A stretch of 64,000 nt of DNA, taken from assembly GCA_949130495.1 (NCBI GenBank), contig OX422209.1, positions 697,793,757-697,857,756 on the forward strand. Reading direction: 5' to 3'. The notes under the pieces are model-generated. The model ran no database searches, was not told the origin of the DNA, and saw only the letters and a list, made by a program, of their open reading frames with translations. Source of the stretch: Sambucus nigra (lineage: Eukaryota; Streptophyta; Magnoliopsida; Dipsacales; Adoxaceae). Shown piece by piece: positions 1 through 11,900 of this stretch (positions are counted from its first letter, which is position 1; every line of letters begins with the position of its first letter). A program made the translations under genes and the position numbers.

Positions 1-26
1 GCGGTGACATAGTGATCCCCCCCTCG

Positions 27-44
27 CCCCCCCCCCCCCCCCCC
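27..44. repeat. poly-C tract
   Basis: An uninterrupted run of 18 C close to the window edge in AT-rich DNA. Similar C or G runs occur near 20147, 35579, 40857 and 44195. They may be real or may mark places where assembly is weak. Confidence 0.9.
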
Positions 45-292
45 GGTCTGAAATTAAGAGTCATGCTTTCTATTAGGACATCTCAAATTAAGTTTCGCAT
101 TTTCGAAATCATTGTATTTCAATATAGTTGAAAAAATTATAATTTTGACAACTAAAAAATCATCCTATAATAATCCAGAAATTGTCCATAACTCTCTTCA
201 AAAGGTGTTATTCGATAATGTCTGTCTAGCAGAACACCTCCCACCCATGACTTTTTTCTAAAAACAGGGAGGGAAGAGAAATTTGTAGTTTT

Positions 293-781
293 TTAATGTT
301 CGAATGTCTGATACTGACACTGAAATTTGAGAGAGGGAGTAAATTTCAACCCACTCAAGTTAGTTGACAAAAGATCAATACCTGAAGATGCAGGTAAATG
401 ATATTTCCTTCGTAAGAACTTGGAAGCTACCCTATCTTTCTTGTGGCACAAAACTCGTATCAAGGTGTGAGCATCCCCCACAAGCCTGTGGTCGTGTTTA
501 TGCGACTCCAATCCCGTTGAAATGTGCTCACTTGCAGTCATCAACATCTGTATCAAAACTTCAGTCTGACGAAAAAAAAAGAAAAAGAAAAAGAAAAAGA
601 AAGAGGGGAAGGAAAGGAAAGGAAACGACATTAAAAGAAATCTAATTTTGATGAACATATTTGGGGGAAAAGGCAAGATCTAATGACGGTCATCAAACCT
701 GGAGAGAGAACAGGTTTAATATTTGATGAGCAAGTTTTGCTTCCACTTCAACTAAAGAACGGGGAAGACCTTCGCCATCAG
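293..781 (-). CDS. Two-exon 3' part of an unidentified protein-coding gene (possibly a pseudogene)
   Basis: On the minus strand there are two open segments with matching splice signals. The first, 781-699, follows an AG acceptor and reads 27 codons (DGEGLPRSLVEVEAKLAHQ and on) to CAG|GTTTG. The 133-nt intron 698-566 is rich in pyrimidines and ends in TCAG. The second, 565-293, reads about 90 codons (TEVLIQMLMTASEHISTGLE and on) to a stop. The intron is phase 0, so the frames join cleanly. The peptide looks helical, and basic near DRVASKFLRRKYHL, like ordinary coding sequence, but I do not recognise the family. No further exon is obvious upstream; the next several hundred bases hold a MITE. 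It could be the end of a gene or a captured or relic fragment. No start codon is visible. Confidence 0.45.
571..626. repeat. Purine-rich GAAAAA microsatellite
   Basis: Degenerate (GAAAAA)n followed by GGAAA repeats. On the minus strand it is the polypyrimidine tract of the intron described for 293-781, which may explain its persistence. Confidence 0.8.
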
Positions 782-939
782 CTATAAAAAGTTCCTAGCG
801 AGTAAAGGAGAATGTTTCAATGGATAAACGCCCAATTAATGAAAAATGACAATTAAATCAGTCAAGATGTAACCACCTGGCAATTTCTGTACAAATGTTA
901 GATTAAGTGAAAAAATTTCAATACCAGTAAAATCCCTTA

Positions 940-1076
940 GGGTGCATTTGGGAACCCAATTCCATGCCTTGGAATTGGAATTGGAATATTTTCAGTTCAA
1001 ATTTTAAAATTCTAGAACTCAAAAAATTTCGAATTCCAACTCCAAGGCATGGAATGTGGGGTTCCCAAACATACCC
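940..1076. mobile_element. Foldback MITE of the Tourist/PIF-Harbinger type, 137 bp
   Basis: The ends form an imperfect inverted repeat of about 45 bp. The left end starts GGGTGCATTTGGGAACCC and the right end reads GGGTATGTTTGGGAACCC when reversed. Both sides are flanked by TTA (937-939 and 1077-1079), the target duplication expected of PIF-Harbinger elements. The interior has no coding capacity. It would lie in the upstream intron or flank of the 293-781 gene fragment. Confidence 0.8.
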
Positions 1077-1079
1077 TTA

Positions 1080-2039
1080 CTCTTTTAATGAGATTTTATA
1101 ACCCCTGCCTATAAAGCTATAAAACCAGATAAAGATGAAGCGTGATAAATGAAGATCCAATGACAATAAAAAGAACCTCCCTCAACAACCTAGGAGTCCC
1201 CTGCACTGACCTACAACATGTCTATGAGCACAGATTCGTAAAAATGGTCAATGCACCCAAATCGTACCAGAGTAAAACTCCAATTCTCCCCTAATTCGCA
1301 CCAACACAGCATATCCAATTTTTCAATTAAACATAATCACAGGTTCCACTTAAGATTCTTCTAGAGTTCTCGAATAATCAATGGTAACTATTAATCAAAG
1401 TCGACAACTAAAACAAAGCAAAACAACAAAATTGTAATATTTTGCCATTTGCCTTGAAATTTTGAGAGAGAGTTACAGTTTGGTGTGTTTAAACACTTCA
1501 TTGTTTACCATCACTAATGTGGATGTTGGAACTTGGGATGTTAGTGCTGTTGCAACTCAGGAATCAACATCACAGCAAATAATTTCATGTGCTAATTCTA
1601 CAATATTAGTTTATAATTTTGAAGTGGTACCCAAATATTTGAGAATTTGCTAGATCTCGCAGGATATGCAATTAAAGAATGGGCAAGTGATTTGACTATG
1701 GATGGCCTTTTTATGCATGATATTATTATTTAGAACTTTTTTGATTATATGCTGAACCGTTGCAATGTTGTTTGCTTGGATTTATATGTATATCTAATTT
1801 TCTAGTAAGTGATTGTCTCTACATTAATAAATCTATGTACTATATGCAAAAACTAAGAAATTTTACACACACACACACACATACACACATATATATATAA
1901 TCAAGCTGTCCGACATACCTTCTGAAAACATGCCTATGAACATGCCCATTTTTTAAAACTAGTAAAAAAATATATTTTTTGACCAAAATTTTCTTTCTTT
2001 TAAAGAAAAAGCGGAGGTCTTATATCTCTCCACCATTAA
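1080..2039. other. AT-rich intergenic stretch without recognisable gene
   Basis: Nothing coding is supported here. A 63-codon open frame at 1462-1653 has no recognisable similarity and no splice or start context. A dinucleotide tract lies at 1865-1899. Confidence 0.6.
1865..1899. repeat. (AC)n/(AT)n microsatellite
   Basis: ACACAC repeats merge into ATATAT repeats. Confidence 0.85.
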
Positions 2040-2160
2040 CCCATACACACACATAAAAAAAAAAGCCCCCTCAAATAAAACCCCCAAGGTTTGAACCCCA
2101 AACCTCCTACCCCACATTGTAGGAGGGTAACCATCGGACCAAAGGCCTTTGGTTATATCA
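2040..2160 (-). mobile_element. tRNA-derived SINE-like element
   Basis: On the minus strand a stretch like an RNA polymerase III promoter is visible. An A-box-like TGGTCCGATGGTTAC lies at 2141-2127 and a B-box-like GGTTCAAACCT at 2097-2087, about 30 bp apart as in tRNA-derived SINEs. Between them is a small inverted repeat (CCTCCTAC / GTAGGAGG). A T-rich segment follows toward 2050. I cannot see clear target duplications, so the limits are approximate and the call is tentative. Confidence 0.4.
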
Positions 2161-2310
2161 ATCAAATTTCGTATACATGATATCCATAATCATGAGACCA
2201 TCTAAAAAACATTTCAGCAAAAATACAACTAAAAAGTGGGTGATTTGAAAATTGGATGAATACGTGCATTTTTAACCGTTGAAACTTGTGATCATCATCT
2301 CACCCTCTTC

Positions 2311-2601
2311 CAAGTTGTCTATGCGTGGTTTGATACATATATTGGGTAATGTCAAGGAATGAGTGATCTTTGTTCTCCCATGATTATTCTTTTTGAAGAT
2401 AAAGTAGATGCATTTTGGTGTTTTGAACGTTTGATGCGCAGATTGCGAAGAAATTTCATATGCACCGAGAAGTCCATTGGGGTGGAGGCTCAACTTAGCA
2501 ATTTAGCTTCAATTACTCAAGTTATTGATCCTAAACTTCATCAGCACTTAGAGACCTTTAGTGGAGGGGACCATCTATTTGAATATAGGTTAGCTAGATG
2601 A
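2311..2601 (+). pseudogene. Fragment of a plant TBC-domain Rab GTPase-activating protein
   Basis: The frame reads QVVYAWFDTYIG, a stop, then CQGMSDLCSPMIILFEDK and continues to 2601. This is the central TBC (Ypt/Rab-GAP) signature: the YCQGMSDL motif, the ADAFWCFE-like DAFWCFERLMRR, and the HQHLE segment before the second half of the domain. The family converts GTP-bound Rab to the GDP form on membranes. The conserved tyrosine before CQGMSDL is a stop (TAA at 2347-2349), and similarity ends abruptly after HLFEYRL, far short of a full TBC domain of about 200 residues. The N-terminal part with the catalytic arginine finger is absent. An open stretch of about 36 codons follows (2605-2717) that I cannot assign. 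This is a non-functional gene fragment, probably carried here by a transposon. Confidence 0.8.
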
Positions 2602-2717
2602 GAAGCACATACTGGTTTGTATACTTCCATTTTACCTGAGCAGCCGCTTGTCGACATTGCTCAGGTGAGTGATTTAGCAAGTGAGGTAATCGATGGTGCT
2701 CAGTACACTCTGCCCTA

Positions 2718-3613
2718 ATTTACATGTGTACTTTGTTTATGGACTTTTGGGAAAACTACATAAACGACCCATGAGACGAAGGTATCCCACCGTTGATTAC
2801 AAATCTTCTTGAGTATTGGGTGGCAAAAAAAATGATCTTGTCTCAAAATTAAAAGTAGCACTTTATGTTTCAGATGTATCAAATCAAGGGTTGCAATTAG
2901 GAAACCAATGTACAAATTTTTGTGTAGTGATCTTGACAATTAAAATTAGCGCGCTCATAAAACGATCTCCTAAAGTTGAACAGACTGATCCCAAATTGGT
3001 AAGTTTGCATATATATAGTCTCATAATTCATGTTAAGCGTTTAAATCTCATATTGCCGTTTCCTTTTCTTAAGAGTTCATAAAAATTTACCAATCTGGGA
3101 TTCTAGAAATCACAAAATGAACTCAACAGTTATTTTCGTATAATGTATTAGAAATATAACCTCCCTGTTACCCTCATGCCACTGAACTATCAACATATAA
3201 AATGTGCTTGTGGCATTAATGCAAATGTTGTGCATTACATTAATATTACAAGTATAAAATTTCATACTTACTACAAAATAATTTTTCACTTATTTCAACT
3301 TGAGATTACTTTTACACTGGAGAAAATGAAAATTTGAAATGGATATTTCTTATAGGAAAAAATTTCGGTATAACCACAAACTGTTCAGTAGGAACTGTTG
3401 AGTAGGGACTCTGTGTTTGATTGCAGCCCTAGTTAGTCCATTGGTCTTAATTCATCAAATGCTTGCCAGTCCAAAACATGTTACGATTTTTAACCGTGAC
3501 AAAACAATAGTTTCGATGAAATGAATAAACAAAAAAAGGAAGGAGCGGCCAATACTACTACGCCACTGCAAAATGTAGTAAAAGAAAAAAATAAATTCGA
3601 GAAACTCTTATAG
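2718..3613. other. AT-rich stretch between two gene fragments
   Basis: No gene is supported. A short open segment ending in a donor-like TTG|GTAAGT at 2998-3005 could be another captured exon piece, but nothing in it is recognisable. Confidence 0.5.
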
Positions 3614-4137
3614 TATGTTGCTGCTCTCCATATTTCTTTTGGTACGCTAATGGAGGATGAGAAACTGGAAGCTTGAGGATTCTCTGAACCTATCCCTTCT
3701 ACTCAAGGAATTCTACAAGGAGGGCAATCACCATTTCCTATTGGCCAAGTGTGACCCCAATTTGAATTTTATATTTCATGGTATAATATTTATTGGCTAT
3801 TATAATAATCTGGTTATTGAATCTGCAGCTTCTTGTAGCAACATCTAATATTGAACAATAAGTTATTATCAATCCAAAGCTCCATGCCCTAGGTCTACAA
3901 TTTCATTTTCAGAGGTTCGAATTCTATTTTCTTATTTGCCAAATAAATAGATCATTCTTATATGGAAAACTTATTTCGTTTGTTTGTGACAGTGTGCTTC
4001 CAATCGCAATGGAAAGGGCTATCAAAGATAGTGTCTAGTATTGTACAACGCAATTTTTCTATTGCGACTCAGACAACAAAGGACCTTGTTTTAAAGGTTC
4101 TTATTCTTCCTTCCAGTTTAGTGAGACTCGTATACGT
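3614..4137 (+). pseudogene. NOT1: Three-exon fragment of NOT1, the CCR4-NOT scaffold
   Basis: Three exon pieces are in order with plant-type introns. Exon 3614-3748 reads SFGTLMEDEKLEA, a stop, then GFSEPIPSTQGILQGGQSPF. Intron 3749-3828 is GT...GCAG. Exon 3829-3914 reads VIINPKLHALGLQFHFQ after a stop. Intron 3915-3992 is GT...ACAG. Exon 3993-4096 reads LPIAMERAIK, then after a one-base frameshift IVSSIVQRNFSIATQTTKDL. A degraded SETRIRN continues to about 4137. This matches the linker and following helical region of plant NOT1, the scaffold of the mRNA deadenylase complex. Two stops and a frameshift show it is dead. Retained introns mean DNA-level capture, not retroposition. It lies 1 kb from an unrelated TBC fragment in the same orientation, which suggests a gene-capturing transposon. 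Confidence 0.85.
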
Positions 4138-5880
4138 AATTGGATAATTGATCAAATGCACGAGATTTTCCAAAAAATGCACACCCAATTAGATAATAAA
4201 TTGATCATTGTTGGAGATATGGTAGGACACCACTCACATGTTCCACTTCCCATATTAGGATACCACATTTACCGTGTTGGGGAATATACTAGTGAATATA
4301 AATTATATTTACCCTTTGAAAATACTCATGTTAAACTTCAAAATGGTGTTTTGATAGGTATTCCCTAAGTAGATATGTGGGACTCACATACTTCATTCGT
4401 GTATTGGTTATAGCGGTCTGATTTGAGACCACGAAACGTGTACAGGTATTCTTATTCCAACTAGTCGGTTCCTTATTTATGCGTGAATGGCCATAGCAAC
4501 ATCCAACCAGGGTGGCCTACAACGCTGAGGGACATAGTCATTAAAAAATATGACAATTGTAGTGCCATATTAGCCGACATGTTTACATGACTAGACATTG
4601 TAGTCTGCTTAGATTCCATCGTTATTCGGGTCCATAGTTTCACATTGATCTTTTGGGTAACATTTAATAACAATTATAGTTTGACTATATAATTTTCATA
4701 CATCTCTATATATGTTTCTAAATTGATAACATTTATATTAGATCCCAAATAAAAATATTCGTTAACAAGACTTGTACATCATTCTCACCAGATTGCATGT
4801 AACCAAGAGTGTAGTTTGTCGAATAGTTCACAATATATAAACATCCATGGAAACTAAGTTATATGCAAGTTGGTAGATGGCCCTTGGTGGCCACCTTGTA
4901 CCTAGGGGACAATAGGACACTCTTAATAGTTACAGTACACTTAATAATCCACTTATCTCAACTTTCTCCCACTAACATAAGTACTTGTACAAGGGCATAA
5001 GTAGTTTGTTTCCCATTGATCAATGGCATAAGTACATCACGACCCCTTGATATGATCCTATGCCCAATGGCATGAGTTTTCCTAAGTATATGTCATTTGA
5101 CCCTCCTCATATTGAAATGTATGCCCCATATGCATTTATTAGCAATAATTGATGGGGGATACAAATGTCATCGAGTCATCGAGCATCCCCTAACTAATTA
5201 AGAATTTTAGTTGTATTATGTGTACACTAAGGGACCTCTATGACATAGTTTCTCTCATGGAAATGGGATTTGGTTGGGAAGAACATGTCAAATGGGCGAC
5301 GAATATGGGATAATAAGAAAATTCTTAGGAATGTTACCGATAATGGTATTCTAATTGTTATGTTGAAACATTTGAATTAGAGGGTGTAGACACGCGATTC
5401 TTGTGCCCCTCATACTCCGTAAGGATCCCCACCGAGGATTTCCCTATACATGACCTTTATTGTCTGACTTTTTTAAATGTCAAATCAATTCGACATGTAA
5501 TGTGGCATGTTAGAGGAGTGACATACGAGTTTCGTGTCCGATAGGGGTGCGTCACCTCTGTCGAAGTGTCCATGCTTCATAGGTCCCAACATTTAGTTAT
5601 TTTAATGTTAAGATTTAGCATTTGATATGGTGTTGGATAACATTGGTGATTTTTTTATGATGATGGATGTGGGTATTAATTTGGTCCATCACATATACCA
5701 CAAATTAAATAATAATCGAATAATAAATAAAATTAATGGTATAACCTCCTTCCAAAGGACATGAATTAGATGATCAGCTATAAACAAACATATCAATAAT
5801 CTAACTAAAATTAACACAATCTAGTAAAGAAATATTCCGATATGTTAATCTAAAAACTATGCTACAATAACCAATTCACA
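4138..5880. other. Unassigned AT-rich region
   Basis: A frame stays open from about 4125 to 4368 (IDQMHEIFQKMHTQLDNKL and on), but I do not recognise it. A further open run near 5371-5540 (GVDTRFLCPSYSVRIPTEDF) is likewise unassigned. Its position upstream of a CACTA-like end would allow it to be transposon cargo, but this is only inference. Confidence 0.4.
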
Positions 5881-5883
5881 ATC

Positions 5884-5990
5884 CGGATTTTTAATTGGCT
5901 CACCCTCAACCTCCTATCACCACTACAAATCAATCCAGACTTTCAATTGGCTCACCCTCCACTTCATATCACCACTACAAATCATATGTA
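5884..5990. repeat. Tandem duplication, unit about 52 bp, two copies
   Basis: The phrase AATTGGCTCACCCTC followed by TATCACCACTACAAATCA occurs twice in direct order with scattered substitutions. Confidence 0.75.
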
Positions 5991-6307
5991 AAAAAATAAT
6001 TTTATAAATCAATAATTAAGAATTATAATTACCTCTTATCCGTATCAATTCAATGTTGTAACTTGAATGATCGGGATTAGCTAATTCATATCTCACAAGT
6101 AGCAGCTCCCTATCAAATACCTATAAATGAAAAATATGTATATCAAGGAAAATTGATACAATTTAACATATAAGTAATTATTTATACACACAAGCATCAA
6201 TTTCGAAGAATAAATTAATGTTAGGGTTTAAAACATATTACAAGAATGATAATTATACCTGCTGCTTTCTTGTACAATTTCAACCTTAGAACTATAGGTA
6301 TTTTAAC

Positions 6308-6310
<3 letters not shown>

Positions 6311-6402
<92 letters not shown>
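6311..6402. repeat. Compound microsatellite (TA)n(GA)n
   Basis: About 48 bp of TA repeats pass directly into about 44 bp of GA repeats. An apparent open frame across it is an artefact of the repeat. Confidence 0.95.
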
Positions 6403-6405
<3 letters not shown>

Positions 6406-6459
6406 TGAACAAATATACCTTGCTCAAGAGAAAACATTAACTAAATAGGCAAAGGTTAG

Positions 6460-6937
6460 GGCTAGAGCGAGGGATAGGGTGAGCGAGGGCGGAGCGAGGC
6501 GAAGATTGGGCCGCGGAGGAGAAGAACTCCTGGGGGACGGAGAAAAAAGTCGGGGAAGGGGGAGTGGGTTTGAATGTCGGTTTGGGTATTTTGGTGTAAA
6601 TTTGAGTGGTTTTTTTTTTTTTTAGGTGGGAGGTTAGCTTAAAGGGTGAGCGGGAGATGAAAAGAATTAGTGGTGGGAATCAATTTTTTTTAGCCGTCTT
6701 ATTTGATATATCTTTTGATACACTAAGTATTTACCGTCTCATTTGCTTTACTTTATAAGACGGATATAATTAATTGTATAAAAAAGTATCCTCTTTTGAG
6801 ACGAATATAATTAGTAGTCTTAAAAAATAATAGTTTTTGAGACGGCTAATTATATCCGTATAAAAAAATATGTTTTAAAGACTATATTTTGTCTGTCTCA
6901 AAAAATAGGGTTTTAAAAGCAACTTTTTTTTGTAGTC
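6460..6937. mobile_element. CACTA-like (En/Spm) transposon terminus, right end
   Basis: The stretch ends in AACTTTTTTTTGTAGT; reversed, it starts ACTACAAAAAAAAG, one C short of the canonical CACTA end. Just inside are repeated subterminal motifs in both orientations (GCCGTCTTA, ACCGTCTCA, AGACGGATA, GAGACGGCTAA between 6692 and 6895), as in En/Spm elements. A GC-rich block at 6460-6560 precedes them, a common arrangement. The opposite terminus and a transposase are not evident. It ends exactly where the duplicated Helitron segment begins at 6938. Confidence 0.5.
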
Positions 6938-7782
6938 CCTCACCTAAATATAGAATTATAGGTTTTGAAACTCGATGAATTGCTTTCATTCCACTTCCTT
7001 CCAAAAAATATGACATAATTTAAAATCATCAAACACAAAATTAGATGAATATGTTTTGACGGGCTAGGATCACACGAACTTCGTGTGATGTCATTTTTCT
7101 TTGCTTGTTGTTTGAAGTTATTAATAATAAAAATCTACAATTTAATAATATATAGCAATTTTACATTAGCAGTTTTTCGTTAGTTGTTAAAATCATCTGA
7201 AACATGGTGACTAAAAGAGAACATAAATAAAAGAGGAGAAAGTGTTGGATTATATTACCTCTAAAATGATGACAGCCTTCCAAGATACCACCTGCTCCAA
7301 TACAACCAATTAAAAATAGAAGAAATGGAAAATAAAGATATGAGTTGGAGAAAGCAAATAAAGAGAATAGAGTACTGTCTTTTATTTTATTAGGACAACA
7401 GCCCTTTGTTTTATTTAGCCGTGTTCCACCGTAGGGGTTTGACATCAACTCCCAAATTTGTGTTTTAACTATCAGGAAGGGAATCTAATAGATGTGGGGG
7501 GAGATGGATTAGATGTATATTTGTAAATACATGAATGTAGGCATATTTGTAAGTACATGAATGTAGACATATATGTAAGTACATAAATGTGAACAGTTAG
7601 ATGAGTTGGAAATTGTGGAGCAGCGTAATCCGTGAAAGAGGGAGAAACGAACATTGATGATAAATGCTAGTAAGCCTTTATTACTTATTGCCACGTGTCA
7701 GCCTCATAAGATTTGGGCATTTATTACTGCCACGTGTTAGCCTCACACGAATTGGTTCTACAGTTTTTATATAGTTATATAG
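6938..7782 (-). mobile_element. Helitron E0, first copy, truncated at its 3' side
   Basis: It matches 27777-28659 base for base apart from scattered changes. The 5' terminus lies at 7782, read on the minus strand as TCTATATAACTATATAAAAA and followed by GTAGAACC and CACGTG motifs shared with other Helitrons here. The 3' side with its terminal hairpin is missing because the copy stops at the CACTA-like end at 6937. It carries the first of the two captured exons seen in the other copy. Confidence 0.6.
7259..7291 (-). pseudogene. Captured 33-nt exon of an unidentified gene (copy 1)
   Basis: Read on the minus strand, GCAG|GTGGTATCTTGG leads to ...TTTTAGAG|GTAATA, encoding GILEGCHHFR. The same exon in copy 2 (28118-28150) reads GILEDCHHFR. 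Its partner exon is lost from this copy. See 26885-28150 for the joined reading. Confidence 0.45.
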
Positions 7783-7805
7783 ATATAGATATAGATACAT
7801 AAATT

Positions 7806-8997
7806 TTAGTCCCGCACTATGCGCGCGCTATTTATAAAACTTCTTATAAGATATTTTACATTTTATATTATTGTAAAATTAATGTAATACATATGTAGAT
7901 ATATATCAACATAAATAAGTACTTGTTTAGGAATGTCTATCCCGTTTGAATGGGGAACATGCTTTGGTAGTACTCATTTAAAAAGAATAAATATAATATA
8001 TTGTAAAAGTAAAATTATGTATATGGACATAGACTAGTCACTTGTTTAAGTAAATTAAAGGGATTAATATAATTTTTTGTAATGAAAAACATACCACTAT
8101 TTATTTCCTCACAACTCAAAAAAAAATTAAATTTACATCCATGTTAATAATTACATTCCAAAAGAACAATATAGGACTGCTTCAAAAATTATTTAATAAT
8201 TACATATATAGAAATCAAAATCATTTCAAAGCAACAATGACGATACCAATTAGAAATTCTTAGTGCTCCATTCATTACCTCCACTTTTCATTCCTTCACT
8301 TAAAAAAGTCAATAATCAGTTTCTAAAATTATCAATGAGATGTAAGGAACTTAATCAAACACAAAATAAATAAATTCTCGAGGAATGTAAAATCCACGAC
8401 TTGTTGAAAATTTATCATAAAAGGGAAAATCTATACATCTTACATCTTATGCCTTTAAACCAATATTAAATAGCAATAACAACAAATTGCAACTCTAAAA
8501 AACTTATAACAACAAATTTCAAATCTTAAAAAATAGCAATAATTATTGCATACTCAATGTTTGCAATTAACACATGAGTATTACAAAAAAATCGAGATTG
8601 AAACCATTCTTAAAATCCTAATTAGAAAAATGTAATTTTCAACATACATGCAGAGAGAAAATATACCATAAAGATGGGGGCTAGTGCATATTGAGAGAGA
8701 TCTGGTGGTGATGACCATAACAACATACCCACTTCAAATCTAAATTAAACATAAAAAAATCAACAAATAAGGAGGAAGCAATGAGTTCTTTTAAGATATA
8801 AGAAAATGGGAAAGAGTGAGAGAGAAAAACGAACGGACGTGAACTTGCTTAGGAAGTTGGAGGGTGAAAAGTCACCTCTTAAAAGTCACTTGTGCAGTGT
8901 AGACGTAAATTTCTCGGGTAAAAGACCCTTAATGACTTGGCATTAATTTTAGATACGTGGCACAACTACATCCGGAGACACCGTTTTTAATATTGTA
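7806..8997 (-). mobile_element. Non-autonomous Helitron E1, first copy
   Basis: On the minus strand the 3' end reads GCGCATAGTGCGGGACTAA, a hairpin-like GC-rich stem followed by CTAA, the CTRR end of Helitrons. The 5' region ends near GGAGACACCGTTTTTAATAT. The whole unit recurs at 28670-29905. No Rep/helicase or captured gene is seen. Confidence 0.55.
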
Positions 8998-8999
8998 TA

Positions 9000-11900
9000 C
9001 TAGCATGAAGGCAACGCGATGCGTGGCCGAATATAAATTTGCATTTCATTATAAAGAATACATGAATTATTTTTTAGCAAACGAATTTATAATCGGATTT
9101 TAGAAAAAATTTAAATAAGCAATAAGTAAAGATAAGTGATAAGATAATTTGATAAATGGCATAATTTTAGATGTTGAATGCCAAAACCCAGTTATAATAA
9201 GTTTTGTTATTTCAATACACACAAACACAAAATTACTTAAACTAAATTTAAAGTGTGAAACAAACTAAATCCACAAAAATGGTACGTGAAAACAAAGTGG
9301 ACAGTAGCTTTGATGTACTATCATTGACAGAATCTATATCAATCTTTAACTTCCCGTACATTATCAAAGCAATGAATAGTTAACGTGCCCTCTCCATATT
9401 CACATTTGTTCAGAAAATGGGAAACCCCACATATTTCATCTCTGAAAACGGAATTCAAATGGTGAGTATTCTTGGGTAATTAGTCAAAATGGAACATAAA
9501 TTTTTTTTCCAAAAATCTTCTCCTGTATGAGATTCGTGGGTTTTTAGTGAAAATGGAACATACAAAAGTTCCAAAAATCTTCTCCTATGTGAGATCTTAT
9601 CTCTAAACAATCATTTCACTTCCCAATTATCATTCACGATCTCCACCAATGGTAAAGCTGATATTAACAGTTTAAAAAGCTTTAGCAACTTTATTAGCCC
9701 AACCCGTGAAGATATCTGAGATAATGCATTAGGGAGGGCAGTTGTTTTGGGAGGAGATGATGGAGATGAGTTGGGGGAAATGGGTGTTTTCAGTGTTGGG
9801 GGGTAAGTTGTGGTGGGAGGGGTTGAAGGGGAGGAGGGTGAGGTGGATGTGGGGGTGGGAGTGGTGGTGGATTGAAGGTAGTGGGTGTTGAGAGGGGTGG
9901 TGGCAATGGTGATGGTGAAGCCGGTGGTGTGGTGGATTCGGTGGGCCAGAGATAAGAAAGGGATGAGGTGGCCCTGGGCCATAAATGGTAGCATCACTAT
10001 GTGTTCTTTTGGACCTTCCATCTGGGTTTTCGTTTTTTTCTTTCTTTCGATCTGAATTCTCAAAAGGTAAATGCTTGTGTTTGTGTTTTGAAAGTACAGA
10101 AACGACCGTGTTCCTGTGGTAGTTCGATAAGAATTTTAACTACGTGGAAGACGACGATCCTTTGTTTTTTGCGCTGCTCCCAAGGGTAAATATTTTGAAG
10201 ATTCACAAAATATGATCTCTCACCACCATGGTGGGGTTTACATCTTCTATCCTAATCAAGATATATGAAAATTGGTAATTTGAGTTAAGACATCTGTAAA
10301 GAAAAACATCGAGAATACTTCCACTGGGAGTAATAGAAGTGGTCATGAAGAGAAAGAGAGTAAAATGGAGATGGGAGGAGATGGATTTATGAATGAAAGA
10401 GACGGTGACCAGAGGGAATGCATTTTGAGGGAGCAACGCACCTTCACAACATTAATGAGTCCAACTATTGGTTAGGAAAACAAAGAGACATAATTTTTGG
10501 GTAAATAGAAGGGTTGAAAACTCCAGATCAATATCTTTTTTGTTGTTGTGCAAGTGTATGGAAACAAAATAAAAAGCAGTAAACAAATGAGCTATCAAAA
10601 TTTCTAATAAGAACTTAGTGACAAACTGTATCATTTAACGTCTATAATGATGAAAGTGTGTAACAATATATTATAAAATAAAGGAAGCGTAAATTATGTA
10701 TACATGATACCAAAAGTCAGGAGAGCATCTCGTGATCTTTGTATGGATAATCATTGTATGATATGAACAATCTACACAATAATGTCAGAAAAACTCAAAT
10801 GACACAAAAAGAATATTTTATAGTAGATACATTATTTTTATAACCAACCTTAACTCTACAATTCGGACATATTTAAATATATCTCTCGTGCTTGCCAAAT
10901 GCAATAAACAGGATAAGAAAATTAACATAAAATTTCTCTCACTAAGGCCATTCTTAACATACCCTTAGTATGTTGCCATTTTTATATCAATGAAGAACTT
11001 AAAAGGATAATGGATGTTCTTGTATTTAGAATACATAAAACTAAAGAGGTGGGAAATTGATAAGGTTAGAAATCCATTAAGAAATTCAAACATGAGCCTC
11101 TGTGCAGATAAAAGAAGACAATTGAACGCACGTATCTGCAATTGTTGGAGGTCGTTCTCGCCGGCGCTGGGGGTTCGTTAGTAGGTCATAGACCGAATTT
11201 TGGAAGGTATAAAAACTATATTTTTAAAACGGTTTATATACCGTACTTTTGTTTAAAATGTATTTTATCATAAAAACTGCATTTTTGAAAGAAATAAAGG
11301 AAAAAGGATACAAAAAACAGAAAAACAACAACAAATTATTTTTTTCAAAAAGTTTGTTTCCTTATAAACCGTATTTTTTAGAAAGTGTTTTTATAAAAAA
11401 AATACAGTTTTTATAAGAATAATGTTTTGAAATAGGCATTTTTATGAAAAATTCAATTTTTAAAAAAAATAATTTTTTCCTAAAAAAAATACATCGAAAT
11501 CCACTTGAACCTATTATGTACGTACCTAAGTAGATTAAAAAAATGCTTCTTAAAACCAAATCTAATAGTTTGTCATAAAAATAGAATTACCTCTCAAAAA
11601 AATATATTTTTAAAAAACGACATTATTTAAAAAAAAAACTGTATTTTTTTAAAAAAAAAAATAATAAAAAATTGAAAAACACTATTTTTTAATAAAAAAG
11701 TATATTTTAAAAAACTGTTTATAAACCGTATTGGGTTCTCTAGTTTTGGATATACGTTTGGGGAAGAAGATGAAAACTTGGGGTTGGGTTTTTTTGTGTT
11801 TTTCTTTCTTCCTCTTCTTCCTGTGCTTGAAAGGAAAAAGGGAAGAAGTGGTTTTTATAACCAACCTTAACTCTAGATTCCCACTTGTTTTATTGGAAAA

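Noticed and set aside
4156..4368. A 70-codon plus-strand frame after the NOT1 fragment
   Set aside because: It has no recognisable similarity and does not continue NOT1; kept only as unassigned sequence.
6246..6440. An open frame with alternating YI and ER residues
   Set aside because: It is only the translation of the (TA)n(GA)n microsatellite.
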